Shown piece after piece: positions 24,279 through 31,686 of a DNA stretch of 35,529 bases (position 1 is the first letter of the stretch; each line of letters starts with the position of its first letter). The DNA is from Tepidisphaeraceae bacterium (lineage in GTDB: Bacteria > Planctomycetota > Phycisphaerae > Tepidisphaerales > Tepidisphaeraceae). Position numbers and translations under genes: made by a program. The DNA lies in assembly GCA_025450555.1 (NCBI GenBank), contig JANWHF010000345.1, positions 1 through 35,529 on the forward strand, given 5' to 3'. The notes beneath the pieces were generated by a model. It worked only from the letters and a program-made list of their open reading frames with translations. It was not told where the DNA came from and did not search any database.

Positions 24279-24983
24279 ATGTTGGAAACAACCACCTTAC
24301 CCAGAACGATTTCCTTTGCGTGTCCGGGCTGCGGAAAACGTTTTTCGGTGCCATCGGGCTACGCGGGTCGAAAGGCCAACTGCAAGTTCTGTCATGGGCC
24401 CATTGTCGTTCCAGCCGCGCCTGAGCCGCCCGTGAACGCGCCGATTCCATCGCCTTCGGCTTCGCAAAGATTTGCGCCGCTGGAACCGGTGTCGCAGGAG
24501 CATAATCAGAAGTTGCCGATGCGCACCCGTCGGCTGATTGCCGAAGCGCGGCAAATCGAGCAGGCGTTTTTGAACTCGTCGATAATCAAGGTGACGCCCA
24601 TCGCTGGCGATCCGCCGGAGGTTTACAAAATTGAATATCGAATCAAAGGTCTGCGAAAAGGCTGGTTTGGCCGGCCACGTGTGTGCAGCGAGCATCGCGT
24701 GGAGATTCGTCTCACCAGCGAATACCCCCGCCTGTCGCCGCAGTGCAAGATGCTCACGTCGATCTTTCACCCCAATATTGACGCCGCCACCATCTGCGTG
24801 GGAGATCATTGGACGGCCGGCGAACGTCTGGTCGATTTGATCATCCGCATTGGAGAGATGATCGCCTACCAGGCTTACAACATCAAAAGCCCGCTTGATG
24901 GCCAAGCCGCGATGTGGGCAGATCTTCACGCCAACCGGCTTCCGATCGATCCGCGGGTGCTGAGCGCAGCCGAATTGAGTTGA
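24279..24983 (+). CDS. E2-like ubiquitin-conjugating (UBC-fold) protein with N-terminal zinc ribbon
   Basis: This is a 234-residue protein. A zinc ribbon at 12-45 has Cys15, Cys18, Cys35 and Cys38 ('CPGCGKRFSVPSGYAG...CKFC'). A Pro-rich linker leads to a UBC fold at about 82-220: 'VEIRLTSEYPRLSPQCKM', then the HPN motif at 164-166 and catalytic Cys173 in 'IFHPNIDAATICVGDHW', then the conserved tail 'NIKSPLDGQAAMW'. HPN and Cys are both intact and one residue closer than in eukaryotic E2s, so thioester transfer of the modifier is expected. The zinc ribbon resembles that of the preceding RING protein. The ATG at 24279 is preferred (GGAG 11 nt upstream); a TTG at 24258 is possible. It is the last gene of the conjugation cluster. 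Confidence 0.9.
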   Translation: MLETTTLPRTISFACPGCGKRFSVPSGYAGRKANCKFCHGPIVVPAAPEPPVNAPIPSPSASQRFAPLEPVSQEHNQKLPMRTRRLIAEARQIEQAFLNSSIIKVTPIAGDPPEVYKIEYRIKGLRKGWFGRPRVCSEHRVEIRLTSEYPRLSPQCKMLTSIFHPNIDAATICVGDHWTAGERLVDLIIRIGEMIAYQAYNIKSPLDGQAAMWADLHANRLPIDPRVLSAAELS

Positions 24984-25066
24984 CGCAATTTCACAACGTT
25001 TATCGGACATCACTCGGGAAGTTGGCGCATTTACAATTTTCACTTGCGAAAAATGGTGGTTTGCCG

Positions 25067-25102
25067 TTTGATTGTGCGCCTGCCCTTTCGCGGGCGATCA
25101 AA
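25067..25102 (+). other. Hairpin in the leader of the lipoprotein gene
   Basis: TTTGAT (25067-25072) pairs with ATCAAA (25097-25102), and an inner CGCCTGC/GCGGGCG stem has one mismatch. It ends 7 nt before the ribosome-binding site at 25110-25114. It may be a weak terminator for the operon upstream or a leader structure; there is no U-tract. Confidence 0.3.
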
Positions 25103-25119
25103 TCTCAACAGGAGCATCG

Positions 25120-25806
25120 ATGCAGAGCACGGGTTGGGTCAAATGGGTCTTAGCGCTGGGTCTCTTGAGCGGGTGCATGGAAAAGCCCAAGCCGATTCCC
25201 CCGCCGCCTGAACCAGGCCCGGCCAGCCCGCAGGACCTTGCGCGAATTCGTGCGGATCTGCGCCGCAATGATCCCAACGCCCAGGTGGGCGAGGTGGAAG
25301 CGGTTTACAATAAGCTGGTTGCCATCACCGGTTTGCCCGTGCAGGATTTCCGCAGCGGCGAGGCGATGACGATTGTTGATTCGGAACAGCACCTCATCGC
25401 CAATGCCGTCGTGGACAATGTCACCGGTCAGTATGTGGTCGCACGCTATGACGTGGTCAAGCGCGAGCCGCGCAATGGCGACGTTGCCGTGCGATTGTCG
25501 GAACACCGGCCGCCGCCGTCGATGCAACCTGAAACCGGTGGCGCGGGCGCTAACGATACCAATGCGGCTCCGCAGCCTGCCAATCCTCCAGTTGAGTCGA
25601 AGCCCATTGAGTCACCGGCAAACAATCCGCCGGCCGACAACACCAATGCTGCGCCGCAAAAGAGCCAGCCCGCGCCGGCAAATAATAACAGTGAGAACGT
25701 TCCCAGTCCGGCAGCGGGCCCGGCTCCTGATGAGAAAAAGCCGCCCACCGAACCGGCGCCCAAGACTGAATCGCCCGCGCACAGCCCAGGCGAATTGAAC
25801 AAGTGA
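25120..25806 (+). CDS. Lipoprotein with Pro/Asn/Ala-rich C-terminal half
   Basis: The start is fixed by AGGAG 5 nt before the ATG at 25120. The protein has 228 residues: a lipoprotein signal with lipobox 'LLSGC' (Cys19), a small folded region at about 40-130 ('DLARIRADLRRNDPNAQVGE', 'VYNKLVAITGLPVQDF') and a disordered tail rich in Pro, Asn, Ala and Glu. I do not recognise the folded part. It is probably anchored in a membrane, with the tail reaching through the periplasm or wall. Its stop overlaps the maf start (GTGA). A link to the conjugation operon 136 nt upstream is possible but not shown. Confidence 0.75.
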   Translation: MQSTGWVKWVLALGLLSGCMEKPKPIPPPPEPGPASPQDLARIRADLRRNDPNAQVGEVEAVYNKLVAITGLPVQDFRSGEAMTIVDSEQHLIANAVVDNVTGQYVVARYDVVKREPRNGDVAVRLSEHRPPPSMQPETGGAGANDTNAAPQPANPPVESKPIESPANNPPADNTNAAPQKSQPAPANNNSENVPSPAAGPAPDEKKPPTEPAPKTESPAHSPGELNK

Positions 25807-26411
25807 CCGTATCGCCTACTGAACGTAGCTCGGCTTCGCGCAGGCTCATTCTCGCCAGCGCCTCACCAAGGCGAAGGCAACTTCTGGAAGACGCGAAGTT
25901 CGATTTTGTCATTGAGCCGGCCGACATCAATGAGGAAAATCATCCGCCTCTTGCGCCCGGTGACCTCGCGCAATGGTTGGCGGTTGCCAAGTGCGCGGTG
26001 ATTGCCGATCGCTTTCCATCCGACGTCGTTTTGGCGGCGGATACGGTCGTCGCTCTCGGATCGCAGATCCTTGGGAAACCGACGGACGCCGCCCACGCGC
26101 GGGAAACGCTTGGGCAACTATCGGACACCATTCATGAAGTGATTACGGGCGTGGCGGTCGCCTGCCGAACCGCGTCACTGAAGCTCGACGCCCGCGTCCA
26201 TTCAACGGTGCAGATGCGAAGGCTTTCCTCAAGCGAAATCGACGATTATGTCGCCTCCGGCCAATGGAAGGGCAAGGCCGGAGGCTACGGCATTCAGGAT
26301 TCCGATCCTTTCGTCACCCGCATGTCCGGCGATTTGACCAATATCGTCGGGCTTCCCATGCAAAAGACGATCGAGCTTTTGGCGGCCGCGGGAATTCGAC
26401 CCAGGGAATGA
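25803..26411 (+). CDS. maf: Maf-family nucleotide pyrophosphatase
   Basis: A 202-residue housecleaning enzyme that hydrolyses dTTP, UTP or modified nucleotides to the monophosphate. It shows the N-terminal loop 'LILASASPRRRQLL', 'VVLAADTVVALGSQILGKP' with the catalytic Asp, and 'GKAGGYGIQD', with 'NIVGLPM' near the end. The pattern is closest to the YhdE (dTTP/UTP) group. The start is a GTG at 25803 overlapping the lipoprotein stop, so translation is likely coupled. Full length for the family. Confidence 0.95.
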   Translation: MTVSPTERSSASRRLILASASPRRRQLLEDAKFDFVIEPADINEENHPPLAPGDLAQWLAVAKCAVIADRFPSDVVLAADTVVALGSQILGKPTDAAHARETLGQLSDTIHEVITGVAVACRTASLKLDARVHSTVQMRRLSSSEIDDYVASGQWKGKAGGYGIQDSDPFVTRMSGDLTNIVGLPMQKTIELLAAAGIRPRE

Positions 26412-26433
26412 AAGAGGGAAATCGCATAGCAGT

Positions 26434-26504
26434 CTCGTAGCACAGCCTTCCAGGCTGTGAGTCGAAAATCACAGGCTGGAAGCGATGGAAGCCTGTGCTA
26501 CGAA
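26434..26504. repeat. GTAGCACAG palindromic repeat
   Basis: TCGTAGCACAGCCTTCCAGGCTGTG (26435-26459) faces its complement at 26470-26503. The right arm carries a small internal duplication (GGAAGCGATGGAAGC). Same family as 33223-33277 and the half-copy at 8586-8610. It lies between maf and the next gene. Confidence 0.85.
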
Positions 26505-26529
26505 TCGCGCAGCGTTGCTATACTTGCCC

Positions 26530-26898
26530 ATGGTGCTCGCCGAGCAATTTCACAATTGGACGTCCGATGCGCTGGTCGTGTTGATCGCGGCGGCCGGTCT
26601 GTATTACCTCTTTATTTCACGAGCCGCTCATCGGTTATCAACTGTCGAAAACAGGGACGTCAATGAACGCCGCATCCGCTTGCGGCGGATCAACGCGGTG
26701 ATGATGATCGTGCTGGCGGCGCTGCTTTTCCTGGCCACGCGCGTTCTGGGCACTCATCCAAGGTCCTTGGCGCTTGTGATGCTTGGCATCCTGGTGTTGC
26801 TGGTGGTGATTGTCTGGCTCGCGATGGTCGATTTACGTATGCTGATGCAGCTTCGCGATCGCCGGCGCGATCACGACGCCTGGCAGCACCGCAACTAA
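26530..26898 (+). CDS. Small membrane protein, function unknown
   Basis: A 122-residue protein with three predicted membrane helices (about 13-32, 57-76 and 83-108) and a basic C-terminus ('LRDRRRDHDAWQHRN'). The ATG at 26530 is chosen because an earlier start at 26485 lies within the repeat element. The charged loop after helix 1 ('ENRDVNERRIRLRRIN') is probably cytoplasmic. I recognise no family. It is followed after 19 nt by the DUF192 gene and is likely in one message with it. Confidence 0.65.
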   Translation: MVLAEQFHNWTSDALVVLIAAAGLYYLFISRAAHRLSTVENRDVNERRIRLRRINAVMMIVLAALLFLATRVLGTHPRSLALVMLGILVLLVVIVWLAMVDLRMLMQLRDRRRDHDAWQHRN

Positions 26899-26917
26899 AA
26901 TTCGTGAAACGGTCGAT

Positions 26918-27373
26918 ATGGATTTCCTCTTCCCGGCGATTGTCTTCCTGGCGCTCTTCACGAGCGGCTGCCAACAATCCCCATTGGGGCTGGCAACCGT
27001 GAAGATGAACATCGGCCAGCGCGCCTACACGCTTGAAGTGGCCAACACGCAGGCCTCGGAAGAACATGGCCTGATGGAACGCGATTCGATGCCGGAAAAT
27101 CATGGCATGATTTTCGTTTTTGCCAACGAACGTGTCCTGGAATTCTGGATGAAAAACACGCGGTTCCCGCTCGACATTCTGTTCCTCGATTCTGATGGGA
27201 AGGTCGTTTCGATCAAGCGGATGGAAGCCTACGATCTGCACACGACTTCGAGCGTCTTTCCCGCGAAGTACGCGATCGAGCTGAATGCCGGGCAGGCACA
27301 GGTGTCGGGCATCAAAGTTGGAGATCAGCTTTCCATTCCGGCCGTGGCGAAAGACTCGCGAGAGGCACCATAA
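26918..27373 (+). CDS. DUF192 (COG1430) lipoprotein
   Basis: A 151-residue protein with a lipoprotein signal ending 'LFTSGC' (Cys18). The DUF192 domain shows 'EHGLMERDSMPENHGMIFVF', 'LEFWMKNTRFPLDILFLD' and 'YAIELNAGQAQVSGIKVGD', all family hallmarks. DUF192 proteins are small secreted beta-barrel-like proteins with no settled activity. The start is the ATG at 26918. It lies between two genes for membrane proteins on the same strand. Confidence 0.93.
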   Translation: MDFLFPAIVFLALFTSGCQQSPLGLATVKMNIGQRAYTLEVANTQASEEHGLMERDSMPENHGMIFVFANERVLEFWMKNTRFPLDILFLDSDGKVVSIKRMEAYDLHTTSSVFPAKYAIELNAGQAQVSGIKVGDQLSIPAVAKDSREAP

Positions 27374-27417
27374 AAGCTTCTGGAATTCCATTCACATTCC
27401 CTACACTCTGTCACCGG

Positions 27418-28101
27418 ATGTCCACAACGCCTTCTCCCATTTTTTATGAGAAACCAAGTCGCTGGCGCATTTGGGTGCGCCGTGCAATGCTCCCGGCGAT
27501 CATCATCGCGCTGGGATTGCTGGCGTTGGTCTATGGTCCTCCCGTTTCACGACACGTCGAACTTCTGCGCTGGCAGCGGCGGGCAATGCAATTTGATCGG
27601 CCTGCGGATCAAGTGGTTTATGAATCCGAACCCGCGCGCGCCCGCGCGCTAAATAGAACCGTGGCCGATGTGGAGGCGGCAAATCCGTCCGGCGCGCCGG
27701 CCTATCAATTCAGCCGAACCTGGCGCGAGTTCTATCGGATTTTCGAGCCTCCCGGGCGAAAGCCGGGCGCACTTCTGTTTCTTCACGAGCGATGGACGCC
27801 AAAAGGACAACGCCGCCTGGTTGCTGTGGACCTGCCGGCACGAGCGGAGCAGCCGACGATTCATATGCTGGTTTTTCGCCCGGGTGCCATGGGGAGCAAT
27901 CCAGGTTTGCTCGATGAAAGCAGTTGGATCCCGCCATTCCTAACGGAGCCGAGGCCAGTTGGGCTAAGAATCATGGCTGGCCAAGTCGATCCCCGTGATG
28001 TTTCCCACTTCACGATCGCATGGCAGGCCGACGCGCAGTCAGGCATCATCGATGGCTATCTGCTGGAAAACGATCGCGTCGTTCTAGAAGAACGACGCTG
28101 A
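27418..28101 (+). CDS. Single-pass membrane protein, function unknown
   Basis: A 227-residue protein with a short basic N-terminus, one membrane helix (about 23-42, 'LPAIIIALGLLALVYG') and an extracytoplasmic domain of about 185 residues. The last part ('DVSHFTIAWQADAQSGIIDG', then 'LLENDRVVLEERR') looks like beta strands. I do not recognise a family. The ATG at 27418 is 44 nt after the DUF192 gene, so it probably belongs to that operon. It is convergent with the MFS gene, 9 nt away. Confidence 0.7.
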   Translation: MSTTPSPIFYEKPSRWRIWVRRAMLPAIIIALGLLALVYGPPVSRHVELLRWQRRAMQFDRPADQVVYESEPARARALNRTVADVEAANPSGAPAYQFSRTWREFYRIFEPPGRKPGALLFLHERWTPKGQRRLVAVDLPARAEQPTIHMLVFRPGAMGSNPGLLDESSWIPPFLTEPRPVGLRIMAGQVDPRDVSHFTIAWQADAQSGIIDGYLLENDRVVLEERR

Positions 28102-28110
28102 AAAAGCGAT

Positions 28111-29391
28111 TTACACCGCCACGCCCATTGTGCGTGGATCGATTTCCGTCATCGGATCGATGGATTGTGCATCAGGCGTTCCGAGCGATCGAATGAGGGG
28201 AATTGCTCCCACGGCGAGAATCATCATGATTCCCAGCGCCACAAATGGGCCGAGGTAGCGCATTGGCCGGGCAGCGTCGGCGCCGAATGAATCGGTCCAG
28301 TAGCCCATCAGCCATGGACTTGCGCCGGCAATCGTCCCGGCAATCGAGAGAAAGATGCCCACCAGGCGTCCTCGGACATTTGCGGCGACGCGCTCGAGCA
28401 TGGCGGCATCGCTGATGGCATAGCTGCCAAGCTGAAATGCCTGGAACAGGCAAAGGCCCAGCAAAACATGAGCGCGGCCGAAGAACGGGACGGCAGCGAT
28501 GGCGATGCCGCCGGCAATCAGCACGATCACTAAACCAGGCAGCCTTTTTCCGCGCGGCGTCAGGTAAACCGCCAGCGGATTGGCAACGATGCCAATCAGC
28601 ATCATCGCGCCGACGATGAAACCCGTTCGTTTCGGATCGAAACCCATCGCCTTTTGCGGATAGATGCTGGCCAAAGTCAGCGATGCGATGCCGGCAAAAT
28701 CGCGGAAGCTGAGAATCGCGGCGATGCCGATTACCTTCTTGCGCAACGAAGGGCCGAGCGGCGGATGGATTTGTTGTCGGGAAGCGGCAGGCTGCTGCAC
28801 CATTCTCGCTTCACGGCCGAAGATCAAAAACAACACACCAACGAAGATGCCCATCAGGCCCAGTTCCACGCACGGCTTCTGCCAGTTGGCGACGTGCCAG
28901 AGTGTCCAGTGTGCGGTTTCCGCGCGCCACCCGGCATATTGCGGCCCAACAAAAAATCCCAGCCCCGAGCCCATCCCCAGGAGGCCAATCGCCATTCCCG
29001 GCGATCGATTGAAATGCTCCGACACCAGCGAATTGGCCGCAGGATGGAACAGCGTTCCCGCAGCGCCGCCCACCACCGCTAACCCCAGCAGCATCGGATA
29101 ATCGCGCGTAAACCCGATCGCGATAATCGCGGCAGCATTGAAAATCAGCCCCCACCCCAGCAGAGCCCGCCTGCTGTAGCGATCCGCCAGCACCCCGGCC
29201 CCGTAGCTCCCGAAGGAATAGACCAGCAGGTAAACCGTAACAATGAGGGCCGCTCGTTTGACTCCGGGCAAATGAAGATCCGCCGCGATCATCAGGTACA
29301 ATGGGACGAGCATCGTTCCATAGGCGTGCGTAAAGGCATGCAGGATCACGGATAAGGCTAATGTCAGCGGGCCGCGCTGGCGGTCGATCAT
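28111..29391 (-). CDS. Major facilitator superfamily transporter (Fsr-like)
   Basis: A 426-residue protein with about 12 membrane helices in two halves separated by a charged loop ('LIFGREARMVQQPAASRQQI'). MFS motif A is seen as 'AGVLADRYSRRALLGW', and 'GTLFHPAANSLVSEHF' resembles the fosmidomycin-resistance branch. The N-terminus 'LHAFTHAYGTMLVPLYLMI' fits that group as well. The substrate is unknown; efflux is likely. The ATG at 29391 is preferred over an upstream TTG at 29418. It stands alone on its strand. Confidence 0.88.
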   Translation of the reverse strand: MIDRQRGPLTLALSVILHAFTHAYGTMLVPLYLMIAADLHLPGVKRAALIVTVYLLVYSFGSYGAGVLADRYSRRALLGWGLIFNAAAIIAIGFTRDYPMLLGLAVVGGAAGTLFHPAANSLVSEHFNRSPGMAIGLLGMGSGLGFFVGPQYAGWRAETAHWTLWHVANWQKPCVELGLMGIFVGVLFLIFGREARMVQQPAASRQQIHPPLGPSLRKKVIGIAAILSFRDFAGIASLTLASIYPQKAMGFDPKRTGFIVGAMMLIGIVANPLAVYLTPRGKRLPGLVIVLIAGGIAIAAVPFFGRAHVLLGLCLFQAFQLGSYAISDAAMLERVAANVRGRLVGIFLSIAGTIAGASPWLMGYWTDSFGADAARPMRYLGPFVALGIMMILAVGAIPLIRSLGTPDAQSIDPMTEIDPRTMGVAV

Positions 29392-29591
29392 GGGCGGATT
29401 ATACGGATCGGCGAACAAGCGGTCACTTTGTCCGATCCGGAGTCGATTGCCATCGACAAACGTCCGGGCCGCGAACGGTTCTTAGAAGTAGCACGTTGCA
29501 GATTTGACGGCTGGGGCGTCGATGAACTTGTATTCATGCCCCCCGAAAATGGATTGACAAGTCAGCGCAAGATTCGGCTCTGGAGCGACGT

Positions 29592-30593
29592 ATGACACTG
29601 CGAATATTGCGGACTTCATGGACGGCGGCGAAGTTTCTGGGTCACCACATGCCGCGGCTTCGCACGTGGGGCATGGTGGGCATGTGCCTGGTCATGATGT
29701 GGAGCGTCGATCAGCCGGCGCGGCGAGCCGAAGGATCGCGCGTGCGCAAGCCTCGCGCCTGGTTCGATGCCAAGGGACTTTGCGTTTTTCCTCTTGCATG
29801 CAAGCAACTGCCCTCCTCACGCGATCAACTGCTCGAAGCGCTGACGGTCGGGTGGCACAAGTCTTTGAAGTTCCCTGCTGCCGACGATTCATTCATTTCC
29901 ATCGACGGCTCCCGCTATCCCGCTCTTTCGAGCCTCAAAATGGACCTCGGCGGTGCGAAGATGGATCTGACCAAAGACAAGAAGAATTCCAAGCCGAAGG
30001 GACGCGTTGAATCGGAATTGACGGTTGGCAATTTCGATCTCGATGGACGCCCGATGTTGTGCGATCGCGCGAAGATGGATCTGCATTTTACGGCCACACG
30101 TGCCCGGCTCGACATGGAACACGATCAGGCGGGCCGGCCGTGCATCATGCTGTCCGATGCAAAACAGGCCCGGCTCGATTTTCGTACCACGCGCGCCGAT
30201 CTGGAGCGAATCGTTCTCGTGACCCTTCGCGCGCAGGCCAAGAACTACGGCGTCAGCATCGACAAGGTGGAGATCAAGCTCGACGCCGATACCGGCCGAT
30301 CGCTTTCGCTGGATCTACATCTGCTGACGAAGGTCGCATTTGTGCCGGCGGGAATGCGGTTTCGGGCGCACGTCGATATCGACGACTCGATGAATGCGAA
30401 GCTCACGCACCTCACGTGCGAGGGAGATGAGGCCTTGGGGCCCTTGATCGTCGGCTTCATTCGCCCCGGCCTGGCTAAATATGAAGGACGATCGAAGCCA
30501 GTCTTCAGCTTCCCCACGGGAAAACTCAAGCTGCGCGACATTCAAGTGCACAGCGGCGACGAGATTCAGGTGGCGGCAACTTTTGGAAGCTGA
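29592..30593 (+). CDS. Secreted protein of unknown function, weakly LmeA/DUF2993-like
   Basis: A 333-residue protein. The N-terminal 45 residues include a hydrophobic stretch ('WGMVGMCLVMMWSVDQPA') that is probably a late signal peptide or anchor. The rest alternates long amphipathic strands with repeated Lys-Met-Asp-Leu phrases ('LKMDLGGAKMDLTKD', 'AKMDLHFTATRARLDM'), ending 'FSFPTGKLKLRDIQVHSGDE'. This layout recalls lipid-binding DUF2993 proteins, but the likeness is weak. GGAG lies 7 nt before the ATG at 29592. It converges on ribokinase with 15 nt between. Confidence 0.65.
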   Translation: MTLRILRTSWTAAKFLGHHMPRLRTWGMVGMCLVMMWSVDQPARRAEGSRVRKPRAWFDAKGLCVFPLACKQLPSSRDQLLEALTVGWHKSLKFPAADDSFISIDGSRYPALSSLKMDLGGAKMDLTKDKKNSKPKGRVESELTVGNFDLDGRPMLCDRAKMDLHFTATRARLDMEHDQAGRPCIMLSDAKQARLDFRTTRADLERIVLVTLRAQAKNYGVSIDKVEIKLDADTGRSLSLDLHLLTKVAFVPAGMRFRAHVDIDDSMNAKLTHLTCEGDEALGPLIVGFIRPGLAKYEGRSKPVFSFPTGKLKLRDIQVHSGDEIQVAATFGS

Positions 30594-30608
30594 TGTACGT
30601 TCGAGCGA

Positions 30609-31574
30609 TCAGCGCGGGCCGGTAGGAACGAGCAATTCAACCGCGGCCCTGTCCGGGAGTGACGGCTGCGCGCCAAATTCCTGGCAGGCAACGGCGCCCG
30701 CGGCGTTGGCAAATCGCAGGGCATCGGGCAATTCCATCTCTTCGACATGCGCCACCGCCCAGGCAGCGATGAACGCGTCGCCGCAAGCGGTTGTATCCAC
30801 TACATTCACTTTGTGGCCGCGAATCGTTCGGATGGTCCCATCCCGTCCGACATACCTCGCGCCCTTGCTGCCCAGCTTCAGAAGGACGGCCTTACAGCCA
30901 AGCTGCGCCAGCCGACTGGCAATCTGCTTGGCATCCACTGCGCGCCTACCGCGGCCGCGCGCCGCGCGATGGGCACCAATCAGATTCTCGGCTTCACTCT
31001 GGTTGGGCATCAGGACATCCACCTGGCATAGCGCGCGAGGCAGGCCCTTTTCTGGAGCTGGCGCGGGATCAAGAATCGTGTACACGCCATGCCGATGGCA
31101 GATTGCAATCGTGTGAGCAATCGTTTCGAGTGGCACCTCCAGTTGCATGACAACCGCCGAGGCCGAGGCCAACAGGCCTTCGGCGGCATCGATGTCGGCG
31201 GGGCAAAGGTGGGCATTCGCACCGGCCGCCAGCACGATTGAGTTCTCCCCCTTGCGATCCACCAGGATCATCGCGACTCCGGTGGAAACGCGTTCCGTGA
31301 CGGTCACCCGTTTCGTATTCACCTGATGTTGCGCCAGCCCGCTGAGCAGTCGCGAGCCAAAATCATCCTGACCGACACGTCCCACCAGATGCACTTCCGT
31401 CCCCGGCGCAGCGAGCCTGGCGGCGGCAACCGCCTGATTTGCCCCCTTACCGCCGGGCATCGTAACGAATCGGTCACCGGCCACGGTTTCGCCCGGCGCA
31501 GGCATGCGGGCCGTGCGAACCACCAGATCCATGTTGATGGAACCAACAACGACAATACGCTTCTTTGCAGCCAT
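30609..31574 (-). CDS. rbsK: Ribokinase (PfkB family)
   Basis: A 321-residue sugar kinase that phosphorylates ribose, or a related sugar, with ATP. The start motif 'VVVGSINMDLVVRTARMPAP' and 'MPGGKGANQAVAAARL' bind the sugar. 'VVDTTACGDAFIAAW' holds the anion hole and the catalytic base Asp266. Length and motif order match ribokinase. It diverges from the sugar ABC ATPase gene with a 112-nt shared upstream region, which suggests both serve pentose uptake. Confidence 0.92.
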   Translation of the reverse strand: MAAKKRIVVVGSINMDLVVRTARMPAPGETVAGDRFVTMPGGKGANQAVAAARLAAPGTEVHLVGRVGQDDFGSRLLSGLAQHQVNTKRVTVTERVSTGVAMILVDRKGENSIVLAAGANAHLCPADIDAAEGLLASASAVVMQLEVPLETIAHTIAICHRHGVYTILDPAPAPEKGLPRALCQVDVLMPNQSEAENLIGAHRAARGRGRRAVDAKQIASRLAQLGCKAVLLKLGSKGARYVGRDGTIRTIRGHKVNVVDTTACGDAFIAAWAVAHVEEMELPDALRFANAAGAVACQEFGAQPSLPDRAAVELLVPTGPR

Positions 31575-31686
31575 CAGGATGGCAAGTTAACCGCAAAGAT
31601 GTGAAAGGTGACAATGCCAAATCTGCGACAAACGTGCAAATCACGCGATCCTGCCGTTTTTATCCGTGGCGTAGTAAGTTAATGAC

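Noticed and set aside
19779-24983. CBASS or type VII secretion assignment for the ubiquitin-like locus
   Set aside because: No cyclic-nucleotide synthase, effector, ESX ATPase or WXG100 gene is present. A separate E2, a RING protein and FHA proteins do not fit those systems.
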